From positions 2,649,710 through 2,713,709 of the forward strand of contig NW_017803932.1 of NCBI RefSeq assembly GCF_001625305.1: a stretch of DNA of 64,000 nt, written 5' to 3'. The notes under the pieces are model-generated. The model saw only the letters and a list, made by a program, of their open reading frames with translations. It did not search any database and was not told the origin of the DNA. Shown here one piece after another: positions 1 to 13,500 of this stretch. The translations under genes and the position numbers were made by a program. Source of the DNA: Branchiostoma belcheri (taxonomy: Eukaryota; Chordata; Leptocardii; Amphioxiformes; Branchiostomatidae). Position 1 is the stretch's first letter, and the number at the start of each line of letters is the position of its first letter.

Positions 1-3000
1 AAGTGGTTGCCATGCCGTTAGTGGTAACGCTAGGGCCGTCGCTTGTCACCCGTTACGCTGACGATGACCTCTGGGTGAGCGCCGAAGGTTCGTGGGACCC
101 AGAAGGCTTAACCGACCCGTCCGTGTGGAACTACAGGTGGACATGCAACCAGACACATGGTGGTGAGTCTGACAGTCTCGTTTCTCTCGTACACAGGCTA
201 TCCAAATCAGAGGTCTTAGTTACAATATCATCTGTGTTTTTTTAGTCTGACATCTTCACGAACAATCATAAGTACATGCATATAGTTAATCTTATTTTTG
301 GCTAATACAGATTCTTTGATAAACGATTAACCAAAAATATGTTCAGGTAACGATTTTTATGGCAATAGCAGACCATTTAGCTTGGTTTTCTTATATGCAG
401 AGCAGATATGTACAGCCTAGTCTGCTTTTCATTGTTTGAAAGTTACGAGAGTCAGCAAATCGCATAAGTCTAAGCTGGTACTAAACTGGGGATAATATAT
501 TTTATGACATATACATCCTTTCTTCGTTTTGACAGGAGTTGTTGAAGACTGTGCTACACGGGAGTTAGACAGTCGACCAGGAGTTCTGTACGTCGTCAAC
601 AGTCGGCCATCGATGACGACATTCACGGTCACGGTCACGGTCGTGGCCTCTTCTCCAGGGAGAGGTGAAGTCGCCGCCTCTCAGACGGTGGTCCTCCATG
701 ACAACCCGGCTTGTCAATTATCTATCACGTGAGTAAACCCCTCCTCCCAGTGATACTCATTTGTCATTGACAAGTAGTACTTCCTTATGCTAGTGTCACA
801 TGTGTCACATTTCCAAATCGGGGCCCGACCGAGCTGTTCACGTGAATGAAAAACACATGTAAAGAATATACACAAAATGGTACTCGTGACTTTTCCGTTT
901 CTTTGTGTGTGTTTTGATGTCATTTATACTATTGTTGTAGTTTTGTCCCCGCAACTGGCCTGGCCGAGCTAGTCTACGGCTTGGAATTAAGATCTTAGCA
1001 TTACATAGTCGCATGTCCACTTACAGCATACATATTATAATGTCTTCAGTGTCATGTATATATGTCACTGTATATGTGTATTACAACAGGTTGCAGCGAG
1101 TATATATACTATACGTATAATATTGTACGTTTTGCCGAAGTGTTGTTAGTTCCCATTCTGGTTACAGGTGTACCGGGAACTGTGACCACACCAGACTGGA
1201 CCCGGCGCTCCCTCTCCAGCTCCAGGCTGTCCCTGGACCAGACGCAGCAGCGATGTACCAGTGGTCGGTTGTCAGGTCTAAGGATGGCTCTGCGAGCTTA
1301 CCAAACACTGTAGAGTTGACCCAAGAAACGCTTCATGTGGAAGCGGGCGTGTTAGAAGTAGGTATACCGTTACTGTATTATGTTTTGCCTATTTTCTAGT
1401 TTTGCACGTCCAAATACTTCCCATAGCAATGTATAGCAAACGCAGCGCTCATCTTCTTTTCTACATGCCATCCTGGTTAGTTTACGTAAGCTCCCACAGT
1501 CACTACCGACGTAAACTACTAGTAACCAGAATGGTACCCATGCTAGCTTCTTTAGGCCTTGGGCCACACAGCTGTGCAGACTGCGCAATTTAATACAGCA
1601 GGGGACTAGTCCATTCATAGCGCTGTATGTTCAACTTCCATACTGTGTCCCGTAAGCAGAGAATTCTAGAAGCATTATGTGCCATTTTAAAAGTCTCTAG
1701 CTTTGGTATGACTAAGTCGGGAAGAAAACTCTGCAAAGTACTCTGCTCACTGCCATGGAAGTTGTTTTGGGCACAAGTATGTTAATTGGTTACTGTGGCA
1801 GATCTAATAGCAGATGTAAAATGACTACATGCTTTTTTTAGATTTATATGTCTTGCAACCTATTTTTTTGTATTCTTTTCAGGCTGGAGAAAGCTACACC
1901 GTACGCTCAGTCAACCGCATCCAAGATTGCGGGAATGACATCGTCGAGTCCACATGGACATTTGTAGTGAGACCAGGTGTCCACCTTGGCAACGACGTCA
2001 CCAACTGTACCATCCACCGTGTCGACACGGCTGGATGCGTTTGCTGCGCAGGTGAGTAGTAAAACACAATCACACATAATTCTTTTATGGATATTTGTCA
2101 TTAAACTTGTTTGGTTACTGCACATTACAGTTATACTATGATTTAGTTGGGCTTCGCTCTTTGATGCATGCAAGCAGCAACCAATTCAAAACCTACTCAT
2201 TTTTTGCGTAGGAGTTCATGATATTATATTATTGTGATGTTAGGAGAAATACCTTTCAGTAGTTTATAATAAAGATATCTTGTTCTACTTTGAACAATTT
2301 TTGGACTGAATCTTTTTAACGAAAGATGATAAGATTGGTGTGTAGTTGCTCCAGTAATACTTTTTTGTGAATGTGTTCAAATTGCTGTTTGCTATCGGGG
2401 GCGATATCAACTTCCAACGAACTTCGATCCATTAGTGACGTCAAGCGTACAGAAACCGATGACGAAGACGAAGTGATTTGGTGGAAAAATTGGTAATTCT
2501 CGGAGTCCGAGAACAGTTTAAAGTTTCTCATATTGTTTGCTATCTGTCTGTTGCAGCAGTCAACGACGAACTCGGCCCAGTGACTTACAAGTTTCGCATT
2601 GCACCGCCGTACGAGAAAGACAGAGGCAAAGTACAGTTTCCACCTAAAACAGACTTCATGGTGGCGACAATGCTACTAACACCTTATCACACAATGGTAC
2701 GAACACTCTTAAACTTGAAACAATGCGGTGTCGGATGATAATGTCTAATAGATTATGTAGGCTCAGTCCTCAACTATTCAATGATCTTCCCCCTAAAATG
2801 ACCTCTTAGCTTTATTAGTGTTCAACTTGGTAGAACCAATAACGAAGAAGAACATTTAACTGCAATTTCTAACCCAAATTTTGGACTGCACAAAAAAGGA
2901 CAAGACCAATCAAAGAATGAATCCAATATTAGCTTTGGACATTTAACTGTATGAATCTTACAGATTGGGCACATATATTGAAATAGCAATGCAAACTAAT

Positions 3001-4502
3001 GATGCGAAATTATGATTTATTTTGTATTTTTTAATTTTTTTTTAAGATTCCAAGGTACTGCTCAGACGGCATACCAGAGGACGACATCATCGTTGGACTT
3101 TGGGTCTCAGGAACTGACGGACGTTTACTGGTACATGCGAACATCACAGAAAAGTCGGTAAGTATACTGCCTCACTTAGAAGCACATGAATCCTAGCAGC
3201 AACTTAAAAAATGCCACAATGTAAGTCAACCTGGTCTTGATGCAAAGGGCATCCATTTCAAACTAGTGGAAGTTATTTTCCAACAAATTAGACTATTTCT
3301 GACTAACAGCAAAACAAATTAGACTATTTCTGACTAACAGCAAAACTTATTTATGGCGCTTTTGCGTAAGAGGCATACATCGTTTTTTTGTTTGTTTTCG
3401 TCTGCGACAGGGCGACAAAGTAGCGCTACCTGACGACGTCATAGAGAAACTCTCCGGCGCTGAGATGAAAGACATGGGCACGATTCAAGACGTCGCGACT
3501 CTTGTCACCCTAACTTCCGCCAAGAAGCTGCCTTTATCATCTAAGGTATACCAGACCTGATATTTAATAACGCTTTATCTGCTTTGAAGCTAGGACAAAA
3601 TCTAATTGTTTTATTTTGGATTCCATGATATAATCTGTACTTCTTTGATACATGTAATTGATTTTTGATACTGATTGGAAATAGATATATTACACTTACA
3701 CTAATGATTTCTTAGCTGAAGTGTCTAACATTGCACATACCTTGGCTTATGTCAGGCTACGGCCGCAAAGACACTTCAGGCATCTGCAAACGCATTGAAG
3801 ACAATGTTAGAATCTGGATCATCTAATGACAGCATGTCAGTGGCAGACATAAATCTTGCCACATGTACAATGTTTACAGGTATGTACTATATTCATGCTG
3901 TCTTGCGATCCGTTCTGCCAATTTTGTGGCTATTTGTGTGGCTTGTTCTGTAGTTGTTGGACTTAGTTCTCTCAGATTCTAAGTCTCTTTAATCTTCAAT
4001 AGGAATGACCCATATGATGGAGGAATCATCGAACGTGTCCCAAAATGTCGAGCTGGTAAGTCCAAAAGATGACTACTTGTTTGTGTAAATAATCCACGTT
4101 AACATTCATACATTCAAAGACACCTTCTTGTATCAAACACTGAACATGCTCTGCAATGACTATGTAGGTTTATTTGCAGAAATGACATAGACCGATACCT
4201 GTGCATGTACAATGTACGCACTGCCATAACATTGACCATATCTTGTTCAGGTCAACCAGATTGTCGGCGCCGTGTACAATACAATCGACGCCATCGCAGA
4301 AACGTATGACATCCTCATGACCAATGAGAGTCAAGGAGCAACGGCCATTTTTGAAATGCCAAAGCTTCAGTTAAAAGTAGAGAAAGGAGGGTGTCAAGAT
4401 GAGCAAAGGAAGATACTTGTGGTAGAAGATTTGGTCGTGGTAACTCCGCCATTCCGTAACCTGTCCTCTGGCTGCGGTGAAGACGATGCTGTAGGTCTTG
4501 TG
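1..4502 (+). CDS. Exon block: REJ-like extracellular region of the polycystin-1-like protein
   Basis: Ten exons (1-162, 536-728, 1168-1357, 1883-2051, 2557-2696, 3047-3157, 3411-3545, 3756-3879, 4003-4055, 4251-4502). The first ends in the typical REJ pattern, with SWDPEG followed by YRWTC. The third carries the CTGNC cysteine pair and then YQWSV, and the fourth has SYTVR. These match the Ig-like/FNIII-like repeats of REJ regions in PKD1 and sperm receptors for egg jelly. The later exons contain several NxS/NxT sites and regularly spaced helices, which is how the sequence before a GAIN domain usually looks. The first exon is cut by the window edge, so any PKD repeats, lectin or other N-terminal domains lie outside. 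Exon 5 uses a weak donor (GTACGA) and exon 3 uses GTAGGT at 1358, chosen because it keeps the phase. Confidence 0.8.
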
Positions 4503-7500
4503 GTAAGTGAAGTATTATCTTATCATGTCCTGATGATGGTAGTTTCCTTTATCTATATATAAGGCTTCTCTTTCCTTTTGACAGGTTATCAATAATTATC
4601 CACTGGACTGAATGACAATTTTCAGTCAATTGCAAAACCTGTTTGTAATCCACGAGCAGTCAGTCATTAAAATGGTTGGTTAAAATAAATGTCTGTAGCT
4701 AATTTACTTGCAAAAAGCGTATTGTACACACCCCAGCTCCAACATGGTGTTAACGTCTAGGGTAGTACTTGTCATCCTCGAATTCACCATGATAGAAATG
4801 CTTTTTCCAGCTGACGGAGGCCAACTTCAACCCTTTCCAATACGCGGGCAATTCACAAGAGATCCGATCCGAGGTTGTGAGTATGACGGTCCGCGTGGGC
4901 AGAGAGATCCGACCCATCCACAATCTAACCGACCCCTTCGACATGATCATCCGCCGGGATGACCGGGACGTGGCCAGCACCATGTTCACTCACGCCGGCA
5001 GGATTCAATCCGATAGCGACATTGCTGTAAGTTCGTTTGGCTTGTTCCGTTTACCTATTTTTTTATATTCCAACAGGTAATTACAAGACGTGGTGGGGAC
5101 ACACTGAAGTTTTTTCACCTTATACTAATGCTGACACCAACTCAGGTGGCATGTCAGGACTCGAACCCAGGTGGCATTGTCAGGACTCGAACTCGGGACC
5201 TCTTGGTTACGAATCAAGCACTCGTTACCGTTACCCCACGCGACCCCAAGCGTTTATCTTTCAATTGGCAATGCAGTTGAACGTGAGAGAAAGAGGACTA
5301 TGAAAAGATATCTCTTAGGACAAACTTCTGTTTTGTATCACATCCCGCTTCTTTCTAACGTGTCACCATTCCTGTTTTTTACCTACAGGTTGCAGAGTTC
5401 CGGCCGCAGAAGTCCGGAACTGCCCTAAGCATCTACCTGGACCTTGAGCAAACTCCAGAAGCACGAGATGTTCGTCTGCTTCTGCGGAACGAATCGTCAG
5501 GTTCGATTCCAGAAAACTATGACAACGTCAGCCTCACAACAGTTCTGCCCGTGCCACAGCATCAGCTGTTCACACTACCTTCGCTGTACAACGTTAACGG
5601 CACGGAGGTCAACCTAACGGCCAGTCCCTACTCCTGGCTGGTCCTCCCTGAACAGGGACCTATAATGGACTACCAGAACTCGACCAATACTTCCTATTTC
5701 TTATGTACGTTTCAGATTCCTGACTCTGTTACTTTTTTATCATTTTTCTTTTGAAAGTAGAGTAATGGGCCATGTTGTTATAGATATGGATATGTCAAGA
5801 TAAATTCTATGCCTCATTGGAGCAACTGAACAAGGTAATTATTGCTTAGCAAAAACATACTCCTACAATAGACCAAGAACATTATATATAATGTCCTAAG
5901 CTTTAGATGCGGGGTACTGTGTGGAGCTTAGCTTGAATCAACATCATAACCATGACACCTGGTATGTGGCGCATGCGTGTTCTACATCCGTTGCCATGAT
6001 TTTCTTCTATACACACATCATGCCACACGTCATCCAGCATTTGTCACGTGATGTGAAGCAAGTCAAAGCAACAAATATAATAGATAAGTCATATTCAACT
6101 CTTTTCCATACAGACATACTCCATGATACCAAGAATGCCATCTCCAGAGTCACGGTGACGAGCAAGTTTACAGTCAGCATACTGGAGACTGCCTGCGTGT
6201 ACTTTGGAGAAGAGTCACAGCAATGGCAAAGTGATGGGTGCAAGGTAGATATTATCATCTAAAAATGTGTATTCTTTATTTTTTTGAAAATGGTTGATAG
6301 CGCGTCTTGGTAGAAATATTACTACCCATGAAATATATTCTTTTTTTTCTGAATCCTACTAGGTGGGTCCACTGTCGAATACCACCCACATCCACTGCCA
6401 ATGTGACCACCTGACCAAGTTTGCCGGATTTGTCCCCCCAAACCCGCTGAGATTTGACAAAGTGTTCAGCGCCAGTATTGCTGACAACCCCGTTGGGCTC
6501 ATTGCCGTTCTCGCCGTGTTTGGACTGTTTGTCACAGGCTGCCTATTGGCGAGGAAGGCCGATAGAGCAGACCTGCAGAAGGTAACGATGTTTTAGTTAC
6601 TTACTTACACCTTGCAAATGTCTCGATGACTTTAGGATCAGGATCGATCTGTATTTCTGGGACGGAAATATTGTTTTCGGACTTGTTAATTGATAGTTTG
6701 TTTGTGTGTGTGCGTGTGTGTGTTTATGTGTGCGTTTCGTGTCAGGTATGCCTTTAGGGTCATGATGGGATTCAAGGGTGGTCGGGAATGTGATAGGTCG
6801 AAAGTTTAACTGATTATTCAATCATTGCGGCAAGTTATAAAGTCATAAATAATGGTATTGATGGTAATTGTATGATGTAATTCAATCGAGTAGTTTCCTC
6901 TGATACATGTCCAAAACATTCAAGGATACACAAAACAGTCCCGGAAGTCCAAAATCATCAATTTCTTGTTTGAATTAAGTTATGGAGTAATCTGTGTCTA
7001 CCGTTTACAAGGTAGAGTTCATTATGGCAACTTACATACTACATAATTGTCATTTTCAGGTTGGTGTGACCATACCGGCTGGTCTGCAACTGAACTCTGA
7101 CACAAACAAACATTACGTCATAACGATCTACACGGGGTACAGGGCAGGCGCTGGAACTACTGCACAGGTACATGGCAGCTTCAAATGTATTTGGTAATGT
7201 AAATTGCCAGCTGCACACAACAAACACATTTTCACCATATGTTTGCAAAAAGTTGATGACAACATATTTTGTCTTATAAAATACTGTAAAATGTTTTCAT
7301 CGAGCAAGAAATCACATGCTCCATAAAAACACCAAAACTCTTTTCAGTGAAAGGCGTTGTCAGTACAATGTTTACTTCTATCCAAGCTGTTAGGAACAAA
7401 TTCAACAGTAACTGTTCATTTTAATCTTTGAAATTTGTTCACGGTATTATCTTGGCCTTCATTTTTGACATCCCTAGATCCCGTTACCTGACAGTTTTAT

Positions 7501-10500
7501 AATCCAAAGGACAACCTTTAAGTAAAGAAAATATCTCTATTGACTTAGTGTGGCGATGAGACCAAATGTATTTACTGTAGTATCACTGTAACTGTACTTA
7601 GAACTTTATCATTATGATTTGTACTTAGCTTGTAAGGTAACAAACGTACAATAATATTACAGAACTTTTAAGTTAAAACATGACGTACAATGTTGCAAAA
7701 TGATGTTTTTCTATAATTCTGTCCGCAGGTTTCCATCGTCCTGTTCGGTTTTCTGGATGAGAGCGAGCCCCTACACCTGTGTGACGACAGGCGGGTTCTG
7801 TTTGAGAGCGGCAGCGAGGATTCGTTCCTGGTGTCCACAGACAGACGCCTGGGCCCGCTGACACACGTCCACATCTGGCACAACAACGCTGGCTTCAGCC
7901 CTGGATGGTAAATAATTAACACAGCTTGTCTTACTTAGATCTAATCTCTAAGCAGATCCCTTTCGGTGACAGGACAGTATCCATTAGCCAGAGCAGTTTG
8001 CACGGCCACCGAAATTCCTATGAACCCCTCTGGCCACTGGCCACTCTGTCTTGCCACCATATGATGTGCTTGGAGATTACTTAGATCCACGTATGGGAAG
8101 AAGAAGAAGATATCCTGCCTGTGCCTAGTGGCCCACCGGGATCAAGCTTTCTCTACATGTATTCATGGTAGTTTTGCATGGATACTGCCATGCCACCATA
8201 TGATCTGCTTGGAGATTACTTAGATCCTCCTTTACCTAGTGGCCCACGGGGGATCAAGCTTTTACTACATGTACTCATGGTAGTTTTAGTTTTGCATTTC
8301 TATGAGCAATACTTTACGGTACGTGACAGAGGATCCCAGCATTGATAATGCATTCTAACTCAATAGCGTGTTTCACCATGTTGCAGGTTCCTTAGCCGGA
8401 TCGTGGTGAAGCACGTGCGTTCAGGTCGCCAAGAATACTTCATTTGCAACAAGTAAGTAGTAAAGATACATTTGTGTACACTTCCTTATTAGTCATCAAC
8501 TTAAGCTAATTATCTTCACCGCCCTTCTTCATCCATAAATGTATAGAGAGATTGCTAGCGCTATTCTAAATGGATAGCCCTTATTAGCTGCCTATTGCAT
8601 AGAAAGCAACTCCAGGTATTCAGAGCAGGACAGAAGTTTAAAATTGTCACCTTTTTCTCCACTTTTAGGTGGCTAGCACTCGAAGAGGACGACGGCAGAA
8701 TCAACCGCATGATTTTTGTCGCAAGCCCAGAAGAGATGGCCAGCCTATCAAACCTGATAATAGACAGGGTGTCAAAGTTGGTATTGTGTACTATTAGTAT
8801 ATATACATGCATAGGCATTTTGATAACGTTCATTTATCAAAACACCCATATATTTATATACTCTGACTACAAGAACTGACCTTGAAACCTGAAAAGGTGT
8901 TTGAGCTACCAAACCAGCGACACTGATTTCCAGGCCAGTCACAAACCATGAAAGAAGGACTTTCAGCCTTTTATAACTTGTGCCATAGCGATGGGAACTG
9001 CCATTCAGGATAGTGAATTAAAAGAGAATTCGTCATCTCACCTTCAGTATATATTGCTTGTAGCGTTTCCGTTTTGTTGCAAAATCACAATTTGATCTTG
9101 CCAACTACAACCTTACACGCTCCTTACAAACTTAGACCCAGCAAAAATGTGATTCCGATTCCGATTTCAGTCCTGAAATAACAGGGTCGGTAGGTGGGAA
9201 TTCCTTTTTTTCGGCTGAAGTGCAGCTGTTTTAAGAAGAAAAACTGAAATCAAGACTGTGGCTGCCCCTGTTTAATCATTATAAAGTTACTTTTAAAAAT
9301 GCGTGAAATAACGTTTCCTAGTGTTTCAATTTTGGTCAGAAGTCGGCTAGGGTGGGCCGGTTTTAGTACAAACTGTGGAAACCAGAAATTTTTAAGGGCT
9401 TTAAGAATGAATCTTACTACATTTACAGAGATGCCAATGATGGACACCTTTACTACTCTATGATCGGCCGCCCCGCCCGGAGCAGCTTCACCCGTGTGCA
9501 GCGCCTGACGTGCTGCATGTGCACGGTGTACTGCGCCATGGTCACCAACATCATGTTCTTCGGGCAGGGAGACAAGTTCGACCCGCCTGAACCTGTCAGG
9601 TTCATGGGTGTGGAGTTCCAACTTCCGATCAGCCTACCTGAGGTGAATGGTTTTGTTTTATCCGTATTTCATAATGATTAAATGTTTATGGGTAACTTTA
9701 AACTCAAAGAATTGCCAATTTAAAATTTTCAACCGTTGGAACGCTAGGTTAAGTTGTTTGTTGGATGGGGGGACGGTTAGCTGGTTTTATTTCATGCACA
9801 GGTTTGTTGTCGTTAGTTGATTGCTTCATCATTTTATTGGTTGGTTAGTACATTTGTACATAGTAGACTGTTTTGGATTAACTACTTTTTGGCTGCTTTA
9901 GGTTGGTTAATTTGTCGGTTAGTTTATTGGTTGGTTGCTAGGTACATTGTTAGAGTGAACAGCAAACAAAATAATGACATAATTTCATCTGTCCCACCCA
10001 GATAATGATCGGCGTTCAAAGCGCCGCAATGATCCTACCGGTGACGTCAGCCATCGTGTTCCTGTACAGGAACGCGTCACCTCGGCCGCCGAAGGCCTCA
10101 CCAAAAGCACTGACAGAGCCACACGGTACGCTGCTTCATCCCTTTAAAACTATGTCTCATTTTGGTCACAGATACAAACTAAGGAAGGTCGATGTTACAG
10201 TACCTAATTTTACGTGCATCTGCAATTTGTTGTTTAGGAGCAATATTCGCATGGCGTAATCAGTAATCAGAGCGGATGGCACAGAACCAAGAGGTCCCGG
10301 GTTTGATCCCTGACATGCCCAATGTTCTGCCCTTGGGAAAAGCCCTTAACATGACTTTAGTCACTGCACGGTAGGGTGACGCCCAACGGGCCTCTCGACT
10401 AATCTATATCAAGTCAGTATCCTAACATGATGAGGGTGAGGGCACACACGGATTGGGTGTCGTCAATGCAAGAGCTGCACATTTGCCAGTAACACCATAT

Positions 10501-13500
10501 TTTTGTCTTTGTAGTGGTTTATCGTGGTGGAAGGACCAGCACCACTGTGAGCCATCAGGCAACAGACATCACACCTGACGACCGACCACCCGTCAGCACG
10601 CCGTCCGACCCCGTGAGAGCAGGTGCAGTCGCCCTGCCGTCCGGCCTGACCGAGCGGCGCCATGCCGTCCGCCACCTCCGCCAAACTCCCAGTGAGACGG
10701 AGCCGGGAGCGATCGAACTCGTGATCCCGGAGGGGTCTTCTGGCTCTTCTAAAACAGGTAACACACGCTTAATTCTCCGAACTTACTTTACTTTATCCTT
10801 CCACTTCTACCGTCTGGGGCGTCGTGGGGAGGGACAGTTGGCGGCCGACGGCTAATCTGGATGTCCCCTGGCCTTAGTTCCAGATTTTCTGTTCTCCGTA
10901 TAATAGCCCTGCTCACCTCCATCAAAGTGTAGAAACACAAAATGTAAAAACGTAAAAATTTCAAACATGTTTATCGGAGCCACTCTCTGATTGGTCGAAC
11001 CGCTAATTGCCATGCTGTCATTGGTTGAACTGCTAATTATGTTGGACAGTCAGGATCGACCTATTGTCAGTCCCCATTTGAAATGTATACGAGTTGCACA
11101 TCTCTTTGGTACCTCGCCTAGGTAGTAGTACATGTATGTCCTCAGTCCTATCGGGCGCACAAGTATTCTAACACTGGCATTGGCTACATTCTATAGATGC
11201 TTACAAAGAACCAAAGAATGGATTCAAACTCCCGTGGTGGGCGTCGAGGATAGGTAAGTCATCTTTCATGTGTGCAATATTATGTTTATGAACCTTTGTT
11301 TCATTCTCACTAGAAATATATAGGTAGTTCAAAATGAGAGCAGATAACGACTTTCGTTAGGTTCTTAGCCGATCAAGAGTATCGTGAGTTGAGAGAGTTA
11401 CATAGAGCTTTACACCTATAGCATAGTGCTGTTCACTGTTACGTTTTATACGTATGTTTATTTATTTATTTACTTATTTGCATATATCATTAAATCAAAA
11501 AGATGATTATCATAACAATAAAAACATGCAGAAACCTATGTGGTTTTTCGTGGTCCGCCCACCAAACTCGAGAACGCTAAATTATGAACGAATGTATTAA
11601 ATCATACATAAATGATCAAAACTACATAAAAAATGGAGTCTAAATTATGCAATAATGTACCAAATAATATGAATGAGGAGCTTATACAAATGATGAGAAT
11701 GTGTTCTGACATTGAACTTACCCACCTTCAGCCGGAGCTCTAGCGTGGTCTGCGAGCTTTGTGGCAGCGTTCTTCATCGTGCTGTACTCCCTGTCGTTCG
11801 GCCGCGCCAAGGCAGAGGCCTGGCTCGTCACGTTCATGACGTCATTCACCACTGACCTGTTCCTACTGCAACCGGTCAAGCTGATGGCGGCTGCTGTCGG
11901 CGTGGTGCTGGTACTTCGGGTAAGTTGGAAAAAAATTGTATTGGAAAATATCACTACGCCAGTGAATGGACCCAGAGGTTGTGATTCAGCCAGATTCTTA
12001 GTCGACAGAACCCAACTCAAACTCTAACCCAAACCCTTAAACCCTTACCCAAAATCATTACGCTAGTGAATGGAACCAAAGGTTGTCGTTCAGTCATATC
12101 CTTAGTCAACAATCACGCAAACCCTCACTCAAAAACACTACGCCAGTGATTAGGCCAACGGGAATGATTTGGTCATGTGATATCCTTCCACAAACCCATT
12201 TTGGCCGGGTTTTGTCAATTAAGGGGCCCTAATTAAGTAGGTAATTCGGTTGACAGTGTTCTCATAATGATAACAAGAGATTTTACGAACACCTGCTTGC
12301 TAGATGAAGTTTTTAAAAAACACACAAATTCATATTTATTTTCAGTCTGTCAGTGCAATATATTTCTCTATAGAACGTCCAGACGGTATTCATATGGGGT
12401 GCTGCTAAGTATTAAAGTAATCAACTTATTTCTTGTACAGAATACATATATAATACCTTACAAATAGATAACCATGTCCATTAAAACTTCAGAAACCCAT
12501 GAATGACGACGACCTGCCCCCTGCTGCCACCACAGATGATGAAGAGTACCTTGACACTGTGCCTCAACAAGTAAGTGACATTTCAGTTCTATATGTTTCA
12601 CCATGGACGTCCTTGGTAGTTTTACCAATCTCTCAACAGTCTAAAAGATGTGATACGATAATGTAAATTTCTATATGACTACATTCGTCACTTTTTGCAG
12701 TCGATGAATACACAATGGTACTGGGTACGGCGTATTTGTAAATTGTTTTTTGATGCCATCTGAGACGACCTACATGTAAACGAACATAATTTCTATTATT
12801 TCGTCTTACTGTACTGTTAAAATGTTGTCACCTCCATATTGCATGATTAAAATTGTTTCTCAGTATACGTACAGTCATCTAAATCAAGGACAACGCCTTT
12901 ATGGTGGTTTGGGTATCCTATGCTGACCTCGTTATCATAATTCATAATACAAGGACAAGTGATTTATTTTTCTAAATATTACTTTAGATACCCTCAGAGA
13001 GGAAGGGAACAGAGTTGCCAGGCGACGACGTCCTTGCCGAGGACCGGGCCCGCCGTCTGCGGAAGAAGAAGGTCCGCGGCGCCCTGAAGGAGACTCTGCT
13101 GTACGGCATGTTCGTGTGCGTCCTCCTGCTGACGTCCTATGGCGAGCGGAGCAGTCTGGCGTACCACATGAACCAGGCTGTCCGCGGGTTTGTTGTGGAC
13201 GGATCTGGAGGCACTGCATTCTCTGAGGTAAAGGAGGTACTTCTCCGTATCCAATTTGAAATGATGATGATGATGCTGTACTGCGTTCTGCAGCTCAGAG
13301 TTGTTGAAACAGCCTCTGTCTTCAGTCAGTCTTTCTTCATTTCGTTCCACTGTGTCGTCTTCTCTGCCTAAGCTCTCGGAGTTTCATGACTGTTCTTAGG
13401 TTTTCCATTCCATTCCAAGTCTGTCATTTGACATTAGTCTTTGACCTTGTAATACAAAGAAAGGCCATGAGTTAAACATCATGAGTTTGTGTTGTTACCA

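Noticed and set aside
5110..5252. A functional tRNA-Thr gene
   Set aside because: The anticodon-loop-like CGT is present, but stems are mismatched, the B box is duplicated and the body belongs to a SINE family.
11990..12060. Interstitial telomere repeat
   Set aside because: CCCTTA and CTAACCC-like words occur but not as a regular TTAGGG array; they are part of the degenerate 100-bp repeat.
13015..13371. Antisense ORFs of 94-118 residues opposite 12935-13350
   Set aside because: They lie opposite the TM6 exon of the polycystin-like gene, whose sense frame is well supported.
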